NCBI GenBank assembly: GCA_035048495.1
Contig: CM068552.1
Location: 22,632,154-22,696,153, forward strand
DNA length: 64,000 bases
Direction: 5' to 3'
Source of the DNA: Euptelea pleiosperma
Taxonomy: Eukaryota; Streptophyta; Magnoliopsida; Ranunculales; Eupteleaceae
Of the stretch, positions 12,300 through 23,410 are shown piece after piece (position 1 is the stretch's first letter; every line of letters starts with the position of its first letter). A model generated the notes under the pieces. The model ran no database searches. It was given only the letters and a program-made list of their open reading frames with translations, and was not told the DNA's origin. Both the position numbers and the translations under genes were made by a program.

Positions 12300-12715
12300 C
12301 TATTTTTTTGGTAAGTAATATCTATAACTAAAAAGGGAGAAAACCCAATAGATCACAAAACACGGGAGAACCCTAAAGGCCAGAGCCTGTATACAATCAG
12401 AGAGGAGAGGGTTCCTCTAAAAGATCCTCTCATTAAACACAAAAGTTTCAAAAAAAAAACACAGCCACTAAACTCTGGTAATGAGGAGGATTAGAGATCC
12501 AAAAAAGCTTAGTCCTCAAGATCACCTCAGCAACATATTCTACTTTCCCTACAAAAATGCGAGAAATCTTCTCCTTCCATATGGCCCACATAATAGCAAA
12601 CAAAAAAATATGCCATAGGAGTTGCCCTTTCCCTCGGAGCACTTCCATTGAGCTTGCATGGAAAATACCAATCACATGTTTAGAGAGCACATAATCAATG
12701 CCAAACATAGAAAAG
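12300..12715 (-). pseudogene. L1-type LINE ORF2 C-terminal fragment (zf-RVT)
   Basis: The minus-strand frame carries LLWHIFLFAIMWAIWKEKIS and RIFVGK, the conserved tail of the zinc-binding region in plant L1 reverse transcriptases (family pattern: L-x-AI-x-W-x-IWKERN-x-RIF). It ends towards a T run near 12303 that would be the poly(A) end. The fragment is 5'-truncated and dead. Confidence 0.8.
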
Positions 12716-14599
12716 GTGTGCCATGTTAGTCACTTAACTCTTCAATAGCTCATCTCACATTAATTTTAACTAAAGGCTCTGCATAGTACGCTGGAAATGA
12801 ATGCATATTGCAAACAAATGCAAATGCATTCATTTGCGGATCATTCATTTACGTTGCATTAGTTTAAGGGTGTTTGGTCGCTCTCTGCAGTGCAGATCAA
12901 CAGAGGGGCAAGTCATGGAATTAGTTTAAAAATTTAAATAATGAAAAATTTGTTGAAATGATGAGTAATATAAACAAAGATATCACTCTTTTGTACTCAT
13001 GGTTAGTTATATAAACTTAAGTTTATTAGGGTATTATAGGTCTTTTAAAGTAATGTAAATATTTATTTATAATTAATAAAATAGTTAGTAAATGGATATC
13101 ATAGGAAAGATATCGGCGAGAGCTTTCTAATGGTATCATTTTTATTATGAACTAACTTATGTATTGGAAGTTATTAGCTTTTGAAAAATTTCAAAGGAAA
13201 ACAAAGTTCCAATAAAAATGATACTAAGTTTTGTTAAAGAGAAATTTTTGGAAACTATCTCTCTTCCAGGTAGATTAACTTTAGAAACAATAGACTTTTA
13301 TATCCTTTAGATAAGTTATATAATTACTAAAGATTAGTTGGTTATTAATGTCATTTCTTAAAAAGTTGAGGTTTTAATTAGAAACAAAACTTCCGGCTTG
13401 TAGTAACCATCACGAAGAGAGAGAACTAATAGTGGAGATGCCTCTGCATTGTGATTCAACAGGTTTTGTCCAGCATTATAACGTAACGAATTTTAAATAG
13501 GTAATGCAGATGCATGACATTTGTTTACAGTTTTCCCACTTTATAGTGGGTAACCAAGTGCCAAAACTTGTAAGGCCACCGTAAACAAATGTGGTTACCA
13601 AGCGGAGCCTAAAGTCTCATTTGTTTGCGTGGTTTTACTAGTCACATTGCATGTACTTTGTCTTGGTCAGATTTATTTTAAAATCCCTAATTTCCAAGGC
13701 ATCCTTCCATGGTTCTAGTTTTGCAATTACTTCCTCTTGGTATCATCAACCAATACTAGGTTGTCTGGAAATAACATACACCAAGGGACCTCCTTTTGAA
13801 TACTAGCAGTTAATTCACATACAAAATTTGTGCAAAAAGATACAAACTTAGGTCTGACTCTTAGTGTAAACCCACTGTTAACTTATGTTACATGGATTGG
13901 GTACGCTTTTGGTTGTGGGTATGATTGTAGGAGTTCTTTGGGTATGGGGACTCGGCTAAATTGTTTCAGGATATTGGGTAAGGGTACATGGACACTACGT
14001 ACGTTAAACAATACATATACAAGTTCCAAGTATGAAAACATGGTATTTCTACTTTTTCTAAATTTATTATGCTATAGATAAATATTCTACCATAAATAAA
14101 TATCTACAGTGTGGCTGGGTGCTTCGTACTTGCAAGTTTTTAACTTTTAACTGCAATAGTTTGTATTTTGTAGCAACATAAATTTATTAATCTTTTCCAA
14201 CTACTGTTTCTTTGTGTTGTCAAATAAACCAACTTTTAAGACGTCGAGTGTAAGGGGGAATAATAAATGTTTACCTATAAAAAAAATCTTCTCACGTAAA
14301 AAGTACATAAAAAGTCTTAATGTTTCATCAAATATAATAAAAAATAAAACTTTCTGCAATTTAATTTTCAAAATTGACTCCAACCAACATTACTCCCGAG
14401 TCATAAGAGTTGTCTTCAATTGGTTATGTCAGAGATGCCATTTTGTTGCTATGTAGTGAGTTAGATAAGTGTCGGCCTATATCTGCTTTCAATGCATCTT
14501 CATATGTTACAAAATCAACTTGGGTTCATTAAGGGAAAGATCAGTAAGCTCTATTACAGCACGTCCCTTTATGTCAAACTTGTCTCCGCCTACAAGACA
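12716..14599. other. Intronic or intergenic DNA, no gene seen
   Basis: AT-rich sequence. GGGTGTTTGGTC near 12869 and the inverse-like ACCAAGCGGAGCC near 13596 could be the worn ends of an old hAT MITE, but no target duplication was found. No coding frame looks conserved. Confidence 0.4.
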
Positions 14600-15028
14600 C
14601 GATGGATCATCATCATCATCATTTACTTTATGCTAGCTATCTGGGGTTGGAATTATGAATCATATTTTGCCATTCGACTTTATTTCGAGCTATATCTTTG
14701 TCAAGGCATGTCTACAAATCTTTCTTTACTATACTCGATGCTATTTTCGGCCTTCCTTGCTCCCTTTTATGGCATTTAACTTGTACCAAAACACTTCTTC
14801 TCATTGGCGCTGTTGTTGGTTTTCATTTTAAATGTCTAAATCATCTCAATCGACTTTCTATCATTTTATCTCCTATTGGGGCTATTCCTAGATTTTTCGA
14901 ATATGTTAATTTCCGAGTTTATATTTTATAATTTTTTACTCTTCCATCGCAACATCCTCATCTTTGCTATGCTCATTTTATAAACATATCATTTCTTGAT
15001 TGTCCAACATTCAACTCTATAAAGCATA
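14600..15028 (-). mobile_element. RTE-type LINE 3' fragment, interrupted by a solo LTR
   Basis: The minus strand encodes VMLYRVECWTIKK, then VYKMSIAKMRMLRW, a clear match to the RTE reverse-transcriptase C-terminal block. It ends in a TGATGATGATGATGATCC-like tail at 14607-14624. The reading is cut at LRP-VMLY by an LTR inserted at 15034-16158. Downstream frames are degenerate. Confidence 0.8.
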
Positions 15029-15033
15029 ACCGG

Positions 15034-16158
15034 TGATGCAGGACAAATGTGATGGCCTCAAACTAAAGGCTGAGATTAACAGAAAATTATTAAGAATAAT
15101 GAAATAGTAAATTTTCATGCTAATCACACGTAAATAATCAAATTAAGCAAATAAATTTATTAAAATCCAAGGCCTTCACAAAATCCCACAATATTAGACC
15201 CGTAGCTTTAACGGCGATGAACTAATGGAAGATGGATCTTCCAACAAGCTTAGGGAATTAGTTAAGGGATGAAACAAATCTGAAATGACTTCATTTTCCA
15301 AGAGATTATAAGTTCTTTGAAGTTCAAGAAGGTTTCTGGCATGTTTCGGGTTTTTAACAAGTATCAGATTTTAGCCAGGTTTCGGAAGAAGGAGAATTGT
15401 CGAAAATTAGGGTTTATGATGGGGTTAGGGATTCCTATGGCTACCGCAAGGATTTGGAAGTGTCTGGGGGTTGTGCTAAGGGTTTTGGGATGGTTTAGGG
15501 TGTAGGACGAACTGGTGTAAAGAAGTTACTATTCACGTCACTATTCTCGCAACACTATTCACAGCATTGTTCCATGGTTAGGGTTTAGAGGTGGAAGAGA
15601 TATGGTTGGGTTTTCTAGGTCAAACTTGATCTAAAAGAGAAAATAAAGATGGTGAAAGAGAAGAGAATAAGAGAGGATATAGAGATAGAAGTTACCTTCG
15701 GATTCGCACCGAGTAGCTTGGATTCACACCAAGGAAGCTTGGATTCTCACCAAGGAAGAAGAGAGCACTCCACAAATTAATTCTCAATAGAAAGATTCAA
15801 TATATTTCATCATTAATTAAAAACTACAGCTAAAAGAGTTTATATAATGAGACAAAATATCCTAATCTAAACTTAGCCATCTATCTAATCTAATGGCTAT
15901 AAAAAAACAACTTAAAACAATTAGCCAAAATAACAATGAGCCTCCTAAGTTTGGACTAATTGCAAAGACAGTCAAAACACTAAAAAATATCAAAATAAGC
16001 CTAGAAAACAAATAAAAACTCTTCAAAAACTCCCTACGTAGCCCACATGCATCTTTCCAATGTAGAGTCTTCATGATGCATATGCATGTGAGGTCTTCAA
16101 AATCTTTTTCCTTGTCTTCCACTGGTAGAACCCATGTGATGCTTTGATGTCCGCATCA
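15034..16158 (-). mobile_element. Solo LTR of a gypsy-like retrotransposon
   Basis: A 1125-bp unit starting TGATGCAGGACAAA and ending TTTGATGTCCGCATCA (TG...CA ends, short inverted termini). It is flanked by 5-bp direct repeats ACCGG (15029-15033) and ACTGG (16159-16163), one mismatch. On the minus strand a TATATAAACTC box and leader-like repeats fit LTR orientation. No internal region lies between the target copies, so this is a solo LTR inside an RTE LINE. Confidence 0.8.
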
Positions 16159-16469
16159 ACTGGTCTCAATGTTTATTCGTCATACATATATAAACAATAC
16201 GCTAATGAGTTAGAGAGCTCACCTAGGTCCCAATATTTTGTTGCTCCCTCTTCGTACTCACTTTTCTTCTTTGACAACTGTCGAAAGGTTATAGTGGACA
16301 AACACCAAGTCTTCGGCTATTGTTTTTGTCAGCTCGTTTTGCTTAATGCTGTGAAACATAGAGAATGTTATTCAATATCTCTCACAACAACAAGAATCCA
16401 GTATCACAAGCATTTTTTTTTTTATAAATTGCATAAGCAATTTAAAAGTCAAAAATTGGAATAATGGCA

Positions 16470-18130
16470 TTGAAGAATTGTGATTTTCCTACCATGGAAG
16501 AGGTTCTCTGTACTTGTTTCAATAACATGAGGCTGATTGAAATAATTAGATCCACTAGAAAATGCTCCTTGTTCTGTGTACACCTGTTGAAGATCCTTAT
16601 TATTGAGATATGACTGTTTGAAACATTTGCCTCTATTAATAAAGTCCTTGATCTTTATGTCGTGATAGTCTCTAAACACTAGGGCTTCCACCTTGAAGCT
16701 AAGCCTCATGGTAGTATTTGGGTACCAATATACGATTAAGAGTACTACTGTGGTTCCATGCACTCCACAAAATTCCATTGACATAAAAAAAGTCTGATTG
16801 ACCTACAATTGCATCTTTACCCTCATGTTGAAATATGAGTATCTTCACTTTTTCTACCATCGTATCCCTCATTCATTTATTAAAATGCAACTCTGGCTCA
16901 ACGATGTCTTTAGCTCTCAGCATATTTAGAATTGGCTCCGTAAAGCTCAAGAGATATTTCAGTTTGTCCCACCTACTTTCATTAACAATACATTGTTTTG
17001 CCTCACAAACTTTGATTTTGGTATGAGTATTTTAATCTCTGTAAATATTCCAATCTGCATCCATTACCTTTTTTTTTCCAGTGCATCGTAACTTCTTCCA
17101 AATGTCTACCCATAACAATGCCTGATTCAAATTTAGTATCAACTAACCTCAACAAACTCAGTTTGGAGTAGTTAAATATACACCATGCCATGCCATGCCA
17201 TGCCATGATTAACAATAAGGTTGCGTATGTTGTGCATGTCATTAGCTAAATCATCAATTCACTTAGAATGAGAATATTGAGGTGATTTTTTTAGATGGAT
17301 ACTGATTTTCTTTAGAGTAAAATTGAGGCTATGAACCAGGCATGGAGTCCAAATATATGTGAGGATACTTGGTTTCCACAATCAATATAGCATACTTGTT
17401 ATTTGATGTATTGTCCATGACTATTTGGACAGCATCTGCTTTGCCAACTTCATCAATTACTTTCAGAACCAAATTTACGATACAATTTTGATCTTTCACT
17501 TTGCCAGTAGCCAATTGATTTAAAAAAATATCGATCCTTCTGTGGAAGCAGCCAATATGGTTATTAAGGGTTTTCTTTGGGCATCTGTCCACCTATGTGA
17601 GACTGTGGGCTCCCATTTCTTATCCCGTATGTCTCTTATTGGTTGCAACTTTTTGTTATCATGCGTCTTCTCCTGTACAAGTAGAGTTGTCTACAACTTT
17701 CCGTAGGTAGGAATGCAACCTTCCAAAATATTATTTGCTACCGTTTCTGAATATTTATGTGAATAAGAGGATTTGCGAACTTAATTGGCAATGCACTTGC
17801 ACAAAACATTCGCATGGCCCTCTTATTTACCTCATTCCCTCATAACAACGTCAAATATCTTCTGTAAAGGTCTTGGTGTTGATCCCTTTCGTTTTTTATT
17901 GTGTCCAATCTGATCTTGAAGGTAGTGACCAGCCCTTGATCTTACAGTCAATGTCTTGCGCGCCTTTTTTTTTTTCTTTCGTTGTGTCCTGATGCTCTTT
18001 TTTTATCCCCTCATGTGCATCATTTGAGATTCCTTGCACCCACCTGAAATCTATGGTAACTTTCTTTGAACAATAGTTGCATGACCAACACCTATTAACC
18101 TACTCCACTCTTAGGGATATTGATAATGGT
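16470..18130 (-). pseudogene. hAT transposase pseudogene (BED finger + DUF659)
   Basis: Reading the minus strand from 18130 down, a BED-type zinc finger (W-S-C-N-Y-C, cysteines at 18070-18081, then FRWVQGISNDAH) is followed by linker fragments. Next comes the DUF659 RNase-H-like core with VLKVIDEVGKADAVQIVMDN, whose Asp is the family's second catalytic position. Further blocks follow: WDKLKYLLSFTEPILNMLR (about 16950), MRDTMVEKVK, and a LVPKYYHEA segment (about 16720). The order matches plant hAT transposases. Many stops and frameshifts occur and the C-terminal hATC dimerisation domain appears missing. A (CCATG)5 repeat lies inside at about 17183-17207. Confidence 0.85.
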
Positions 18131-18439
18131 GGCATGATTCCGAAGTGGTTTATCATCAAAGTCAGTTCCTTGAGGTTTCATAGGGCACATGGTTGCCTTT
18201 CCCTTTTTCTTTTGCTTGGAAATATGTGACCCTGATGAAGACGTTGTGTGCCATAGAAAAATGTTTGGTCATGTTATTCAACAAGTTCTATCCACACAAC
18301 CTTCTTATTAAGTTCAAAATTAGTTGGAATGAGAAAAGGGGGAAAGATAAAAACTTTGCCCATGAAATCCTCTCAAGTAGTTAGTCATAGACATCTTTTC
18401 TGCAGATTGTACTTTTCACAAATTTCCAATTGATTTAAT

Positions 18440-19130
18440 ATGTGCAAAATGGACAGGACTTAAGAGTGTGTAAAACCTTCTTTATTTATTGTGAAGTTGC
18501 CCAACAAATATGGAGTTTCTTTTAAGGTCGTTAGGTATGACTTGGGGTTTTTCCCAAGGGCATGGTGGATTTGTTTTTCTGGGTGGTCTAATGTACTTTT
18601 TGGCACTAGAAGGCAAGCATTGTGGAAACTCCTTTCTTATGCCTTTTGTTAATGACTAAGGAGTACGGAACGAAAGGAATAAATTTTTTTTTTGAAAATA
18701 AAAGTCGTTGTATTCCCAATATTTGCAATGCCATTTGGAGATTGATGGTGGAGTGGGTTCTTGTGCTAAAGGAGTTCAGTGGATCTCAATTATGGATCTC
18801 TTGGGAAATTGGGATATCTTCATTTATAGTATTGGGCTATGTTACCTGGTATGGTTGAGACAGTCTAACATAGGTCTTGGACATAATAGTTACACTTAAA
18901 AATGAAGTGTTTGACACGGGTACAACATCCATTTTGAAGTGTCCATGTAACATAGTTATTGGGAGAACTGGATGGAGCAGAACATCCATGCACGAGAACG
19001 AAGGAGGGCTGGCTAGAACTTAATGTTGATGGGAGCACATTGCCTCGTTGGGCCTGACTAGGATTGGTGGTGTTATTGAGAACAAGAATGGTGAAAATTT
19101 TAAATTTTATTCCAGTCCTTTAGGAGAGGT
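18440..19130 (+). pseudogene. L1-type LINE ORF2 C-terminal relic (zf-RVT + RNase H)
   Basis: The plus strand keeps KTFFIYCEVAQQIWSFF and SLGMTWGFSQG, matching the zinc-binding tail of plant L1 RT. Further on, GWLELNVDGSTL and then, after a frameshift, IGGVIENKNGENFKFYSSPL match the RVT_3 RNase H domain (N-V-D-G-S carries a catalytic Asp). Stops and frameshifts make it non-functional. Confidence 0.8.
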
Positions 19131-19170
19131 GGGTTCTAGCAAAGTGGGGGTCATATCTCTCACCTACTTT

Positions 19171-19590
19171 TGATGCAAGATGGGAGATCATTCTGCAATT
19201 GGATAGGAGTTAGGGTTTTGGATGGGGATGACTAGGGTTTCTAGGTTGGAAAGTCGACCAAAAACAGGGATAGAAGATGGAAGGGATTAAGAGGAGAAAA
19301 AAGAGACTACCTTCGCTTCGCACCTAGTTCACACCAAGAGATGATGGCTTCACATCAAATTTCCCTTCACAAGAGATTCCTTAAAGAGATTTTCTATTTT
19401 TCATTGTTTTTAAAATCAAAGATTACAACCCTATTTATAAAATTCTAGCTTTCTTAATCAATCAAACTAAAAGAATTTCCAAAAGTATTTAAAACTAATT
19501 ATAATTCAAATAAAAGTAAAATAAAACTACCAATCCTAATTAAAATAAAGATCTGGGTTGAAAAGAATTCGACCTCGAATTCAGAAACAG
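19171..19590 (-). mobile_element. Gypsy-like LTR fragment
   Basis: It begins TGATGCAAGATGGG and on the minus strand contains TTTATAAATAGGG (TATA box). It shares TTCACAC/ATCAA-type leader text and an AAATAAAACTA...AATTAAAATAAAGATCTGG end with 21835-22119. At its right edge the minus strand reads into GAATTCGAGGTCGAATTC, possibly the tail of a pol gene. Target duplications were not found. Confidence 0.5.
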
Positions 19591-19904
19591 ACGGCAGGAA
19601 GGAAAGTCGATTTGGACTTTTAGATAGTTAGGAATCACCCCTTGGTTTCACACGAACCCCTTTCATGGGAGCAGTATCATCTAGTCTTTAATCAATCACG
19701 ACCTGGGAAATACTTGGAATAGCTATTGATCTTCGACGGAAGAATCACTCCTTACAAGGCATCTCACCATGCAAGTTTCTTGGAAATCACTTAAAAAATG
19801 AATTTCTTCAGTCTTCCAAATATTTTGGATTTGCACCTCTTTTTTTTAACTAGATCATCATACAGTGGATGCATTTTCTTTTGGAACCATCTTTTTTTTG
19901 TCGA

Positions 19905-20105
19905 GTCAGTCGAGTCGCAGAGTTTTTTTTGACTTATGAGGGTATCTGTGCCTCTTAGAGCACCCAACTAGACCCTTGGGGCACTGTGTATCCCTTCTAC
20001 ACACGCCAGGTAAAACTAGAGTAAATCCCTAGGGGGTGGCCCAAGGGGGAGTCGTACTCAGGACCTCTTGCTGTATGGAGTGGGGTCATAGCCATCTCTG
20101 CCCCA
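19905..20105 (-). mobile_element. SINE-like repeat
   Basis: On the minus strand the order is an A-box-like ATGGCTATGACCC, then a B-box-like GAGTACGACTCCC about 40 bp on, then a body ending near an A run before 19930. It resembles a tRNA-derived SINE. The promoter boxes are imperfect and flanking duplications were not resolved. Confidence 0.45.
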
Positions 20106-20513
20106 GCCCTCGGGTTATGGTTGGCTGGTGTGGGTTTGGACCTAGGTATGGGTTGGGTTCACTAAAGGGTTGGGGTTGTGGGTCTTAAAAGTGGGGCTTG
20201 GGTAATGGGTTTAATGGGTGGTTTGTGGGTGGGCTCACCTAATGCTTTAGGCCTTTTTCGTCTATGGGTTAAAGGGCTTAGAAGTTGGACTCACTTAATG
20301 GGTAGAGTCTATTAGGTCACACTGGATATATGAGCTTCAAGATGTGGGATGGATTTGTGGGCTAACACCCAAAGCCCACCAATAATCAAAAGAGTGGTTC
20401 GATAGTTCACTTATAAAATTTTAAAAGAAGACTTTCTTCTTCCTTTGAATAACGAATGTGAGATTTGGGGGTTTTCAAATAGAAACCCTAATCTAACCTT
20501 TTTTCTTGGCTCT

Positions 20514-21166
20514 GTAGTCAAGGCGTGCGCCTTAGAAGGGTCAAGGCGAGGCGTGTTTAGTAAGGCGCACGCCATATGCTCAAGGCGCGTGCCTTGTGCT
20601 CACTATATACATGTTTTTTTTGGTAAAAATTATGTACTTTTGGATTAAGAGTAAGGTCACAATTAAGATCAAGAGTAAAGGCAAGGGCTTCAGTAAGGGA
20701 GCTGGAAGATGAAGAGGCCAATTCGGATGGGACAGAAGAAGAAGAATATATTGAGGAAGCTAACACATCTGATGATGATGGAGATGGAGCTAATGATTAT
20801 ATTTTAGTCGATGACAATGTTAAGTAGAACTAATTGTTCGACTATTTGAGATTTTGGACATTTGCTATTTTTTATTTTTTATGGTTTTTTGATTACTTTT
20901 TATGTATTTAGATAAGACAATGTTATCTAAAATTGCTTTTGGGTTACTTGAGATTTTGGACATTGGCTATCTTTTGTGTTTTATGGCCTAATGATTACAT
21001 GTTTTGTTATTTTATGATGTTATTTTTCTTAATTTTTTTTTATATTTTTTTACTTTAATTTTTAATATTGCGCTGCGCTTCAATTAGGCTTGTGCCTTAC
21101 CTTGCACCTTGAACCTCAGGCACCAGGGGCCCTAGCGCCTTAAGTGCGCCTTGCGCCCTTAACTAC
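20514..21166. mobile_element. AGGCG-rich non-autonomous DNA transposon
   Basis: The ends GTAGTCAAGGCGTGCGCC and (reverse-complemented) GTAGTTAAGGGCGCAAGGCG form a terminal inverted repeat, and AGGCG/CGCCT motifs crowd both sub-terminal zones. Nine-base flanks CTTGGCTCT and CTTGCTTCT match at 7 of 9 positions, so the target duplication is only possible. Inside, a plus-strand frame (about 20625-20827) encodes an acidic tail rich in EEEEY, SDDDGDG and ILVDD before a stop, perhaps the end of a deleted transposase. It is likely hAT or Mutator class. Confidence 0.65.
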
Positions 21167-21188
21167 CTTGCTTCTTGGTAAGGCATGG

Positions 21189-21746
21189 CTAAAGGGAACA
21201 TGGGTTAAAGGCTACTAAGGAATGTTGGGGAAGTCCAACGATGAGGATGTGCAGTGGTGCGGCAGCGGCGTACGACGTCATCTTCATCTTCTGCTTCTTT
21301 AATGGAAACACTCTCTCTCCTTCACGCCATCTCCCAACTTGATGAGACGAAGAAGACGAGGCCGTGATCCCAACAAATGCTTTTGCACCAAAGTTACTTA
21401 AGTTTCTTTGATTACTCGCAGCCAATTTCTTCTCGTTGGAAACTACTTCTCTAACGACTCTCACTTGTGAGCCCTTCACTTGGCTAGGATTGCGGTACAT
21501 GCAATCATCCCCTTTCTTCTCTCTCTCGTTGTTGGAGCAAATCCAGCCATTGGTTCCCCTTACCATGATGAGTTGCAAATTCGGCCGGTGGATCCCAGAG
21601 AGGACGGAGGCATTTGTTGTCTTCAACGGAGATATCATGGTCGTGATTCTGAAGATACTCCAAGTGATAGTGGTTGGAGTCTTGAAGGGGGAACCTTTGG
21701 TGTTAAAGGTGTAGGTGGTGGAGGAGACGATGATGGAGGAGGCCAT
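21189..21746 (-). pseudogene. Unidentified ORF, 185 codons, transit-peptide-like N-terminus
   Basis: An open frame from ATG at 21746 whose first residues (MASSIIVSSTTYTFNTKGSP) are Ser/Thr-rich and basic, as in plastid transit peptides. A different frame over about 21630-21520 (VEDNKCLRPLWDPPAEFATH) looks at least as protein-like. A frameshifted relic is therefore possible. I do not recognise a family, and chance openness of this moderately GC-richer stretch cannot be excluded. It lies between two related LTR fragments. Confidence 0.25.
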
Positions 21747-21834
21747 CTCTTTCAGATCCTCATTAATGGACGATTCAGATAGCAGAGAGGAAGATGAGAT
21801 GGGTTTTAAAGGTCTGATTTGAGCTTTTTGGGAA

Positions 21835-22119
21835 GACCACTGAGTGCAAAGCCCCTACCAAGAGAGGATGGCTTCACACCAAATTTTCCTTCATAAGAGA
21901 TTTCTCATAGATTTTCAATTTATTCATTCATTGCTTTTAAAATCAAAGATTGCAACTCTATAGAATTCTAACTTTTGTAATCCTAATCAAACTAAAAGAC
22001 TGTCCAAAAGTATTTAAAACTAATTACAACTCAAATAAAAATAAAATAAAACTATTAATCCTAATTAAAATAAAGATCTGGTGTAGCTGCGGGCTATCAA
22101 GTAGAATGCTCCCGCATCA
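21835..22119 (-). mobile_element. Gypsy-like LTR fragment
   Basis: It ends TCCCGCATCA at 22119. On the minus strand it begins TGATGCGGGAGCATTC and continues with the same block found at 19171-19590 (AGATCTTTATTTTAATTAGG and onward). Only the first part of the LTR remains. The left boundary is approximate. Confidence 0.55.
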
Positions 22120-22159
22120 GCTTTCTTTGGTCCTATGAGCAGAATTGTTTAATTATTAC

Positions 22160-22290
22160 TAACAGAATGGAATATATATTAGCTCAATTGGTTGCATGTG
22201 ATGATTTACTTCACGGTTGGGGTCTTTGGTTCAAGTTCAGGGTGTCCCACTTTACTTATTTGCAAGGAAAATTTTGATGGACTGTTGGAG
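22160..22290 (+). mobile_element. SINE-like head
   Basis: A box TAGCTCAATTGG and B box GGTTCAAGTTC are spaced as in tRNA-derived SINEs, and the 3' part fades without a clear tail. No flanking duplication was identified. It could also be a degenerate tRNA-like sequence. It does not fold as an intact tRNA gene by eye. Confidence 0.45.
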
Positions 22291-22799
22291 GTGGAGGGAG
22301 ATTCAATAAATACTATAGGTGGAAGGCAAAGGGGAAATGCTGTGGAAACCAGCCAATGTGATTGGTCAGATTAGGGAGTTGGTTATGCGGGCTGGACTAT
22401 CTTTTGCCCGGACTCCTTAGAAAAGGAAGGTGTAAATAGAAACTATTTTATATAGGGAATTTTCTTAATTTTGTATACATAATTTAGTAGATACAAACTT
22501 ATTAAAAAAATTCAATTGAGTTGACGACTTCTTTTGTACCATTAACTGCTGCTCCAGTTCCAACTAGGTCATAGAATCTGGCATTTAAATCACTTGGTGA
22601 CTGGACTGAAATCTTGTAGATGAATTTCGGTTATGGACTCTCCCGTTCAAACCTTTTATGGTTTGTTTAGTGGATTAAGCATGGCATCCTAAACTTGCAG
22701 TCTTACAGATTAGTAATATGCTGGAAACGTTTTTTGAGTTCGTACAATCATATTATTGAAACGTTTTTAGATTTTGTGAAAATAGATTTTCCAATATTT

Positions 22800-23410
22800 T
22801 AACTTTTTTTTAATTTTGGGTTGGTAGTAAGAGAAATTTTATTAATAAGAGTGAGGCATCCGCAATATACAAAAGGGCTTAAGAGCCCATCTTTAGCAAG
22901 ATGATCCACTCTTTCCTAAGCATATAGCTATACAAGATGATGACCTAACAACAATAATGTGGTGCAAGATGCTATGGGTTCACAACCTTGCCCCGTTTGT
23001 GGAGTCACCTTCAACAGTGGTCAGGCGCACCCAAAATGAGTCTTCAAATCTTGTAAGAGAGCAAGAGCTTCTGCTTCATTTGAATCTTTGATCTTGACTG
23101 GGCCCAAAAATGCTTTGAGAGTAATGCCCATATCGTTCCTAGATACTCCTTAAATACCAACCTTCCCTTGGCAGCTGAAAGAGGAATCATCAAAATTAAG
23201 TTTGATTCTTCCTGGATCTGGTGCCTGCTGACTCAGATACGCTGGTTCTTTTAAACGAGGACTGCTAGCAATAATTTCATGCCACCCATCAAATTGGAAA
23301 GGGTGATGCCTTCGAATTCTTTCAGAATAGCTGGCCAACTGATGTTTTTGAGGCTAATAAGTCTAAAATCCTAAGAACTCGAGCTTTCTTTATGTTGAAA
23401 TATTCCCTAG
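22800..23410 (-). pseudogene. L1-type LINE tail with RNase H (RVT_3) relic
   Basis: The minus strand encodes DPGRIKLNFDDSSF, a stop, then GVSRNDMGITLKAF and NEAEALALLQDLKTHFGC, the recognisable order of the plant RVT_3 RNase H domain (Asp in NFDDS; Glu in NEAEALAL). A T run at about 22804-22812 would be the poly(A) end. At least one in-frame TAA is present. Confidence 0.8.

Noticed and set aside
12448..12708. Novel 86-codon gene
   Set aside because: It matches the C-terminal tail of L1 reverse transcriptases, so it is a LINE fragment.
14492..14931. Two plus-strand frames of 95 and 77 codons
   Set aside because: The opposite strand encodes the RTE reverse-transcriptase tail, so these are shadows.
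16159..16170. ACTGGTCTCA as a primer-binding site beside the LTR at 15034
   Set aside because: The first five bases match the target duplication on the other side (ACCGG), and RTE sequence is expected to resume there, so it is a solo LTR and the resemblance is chance.
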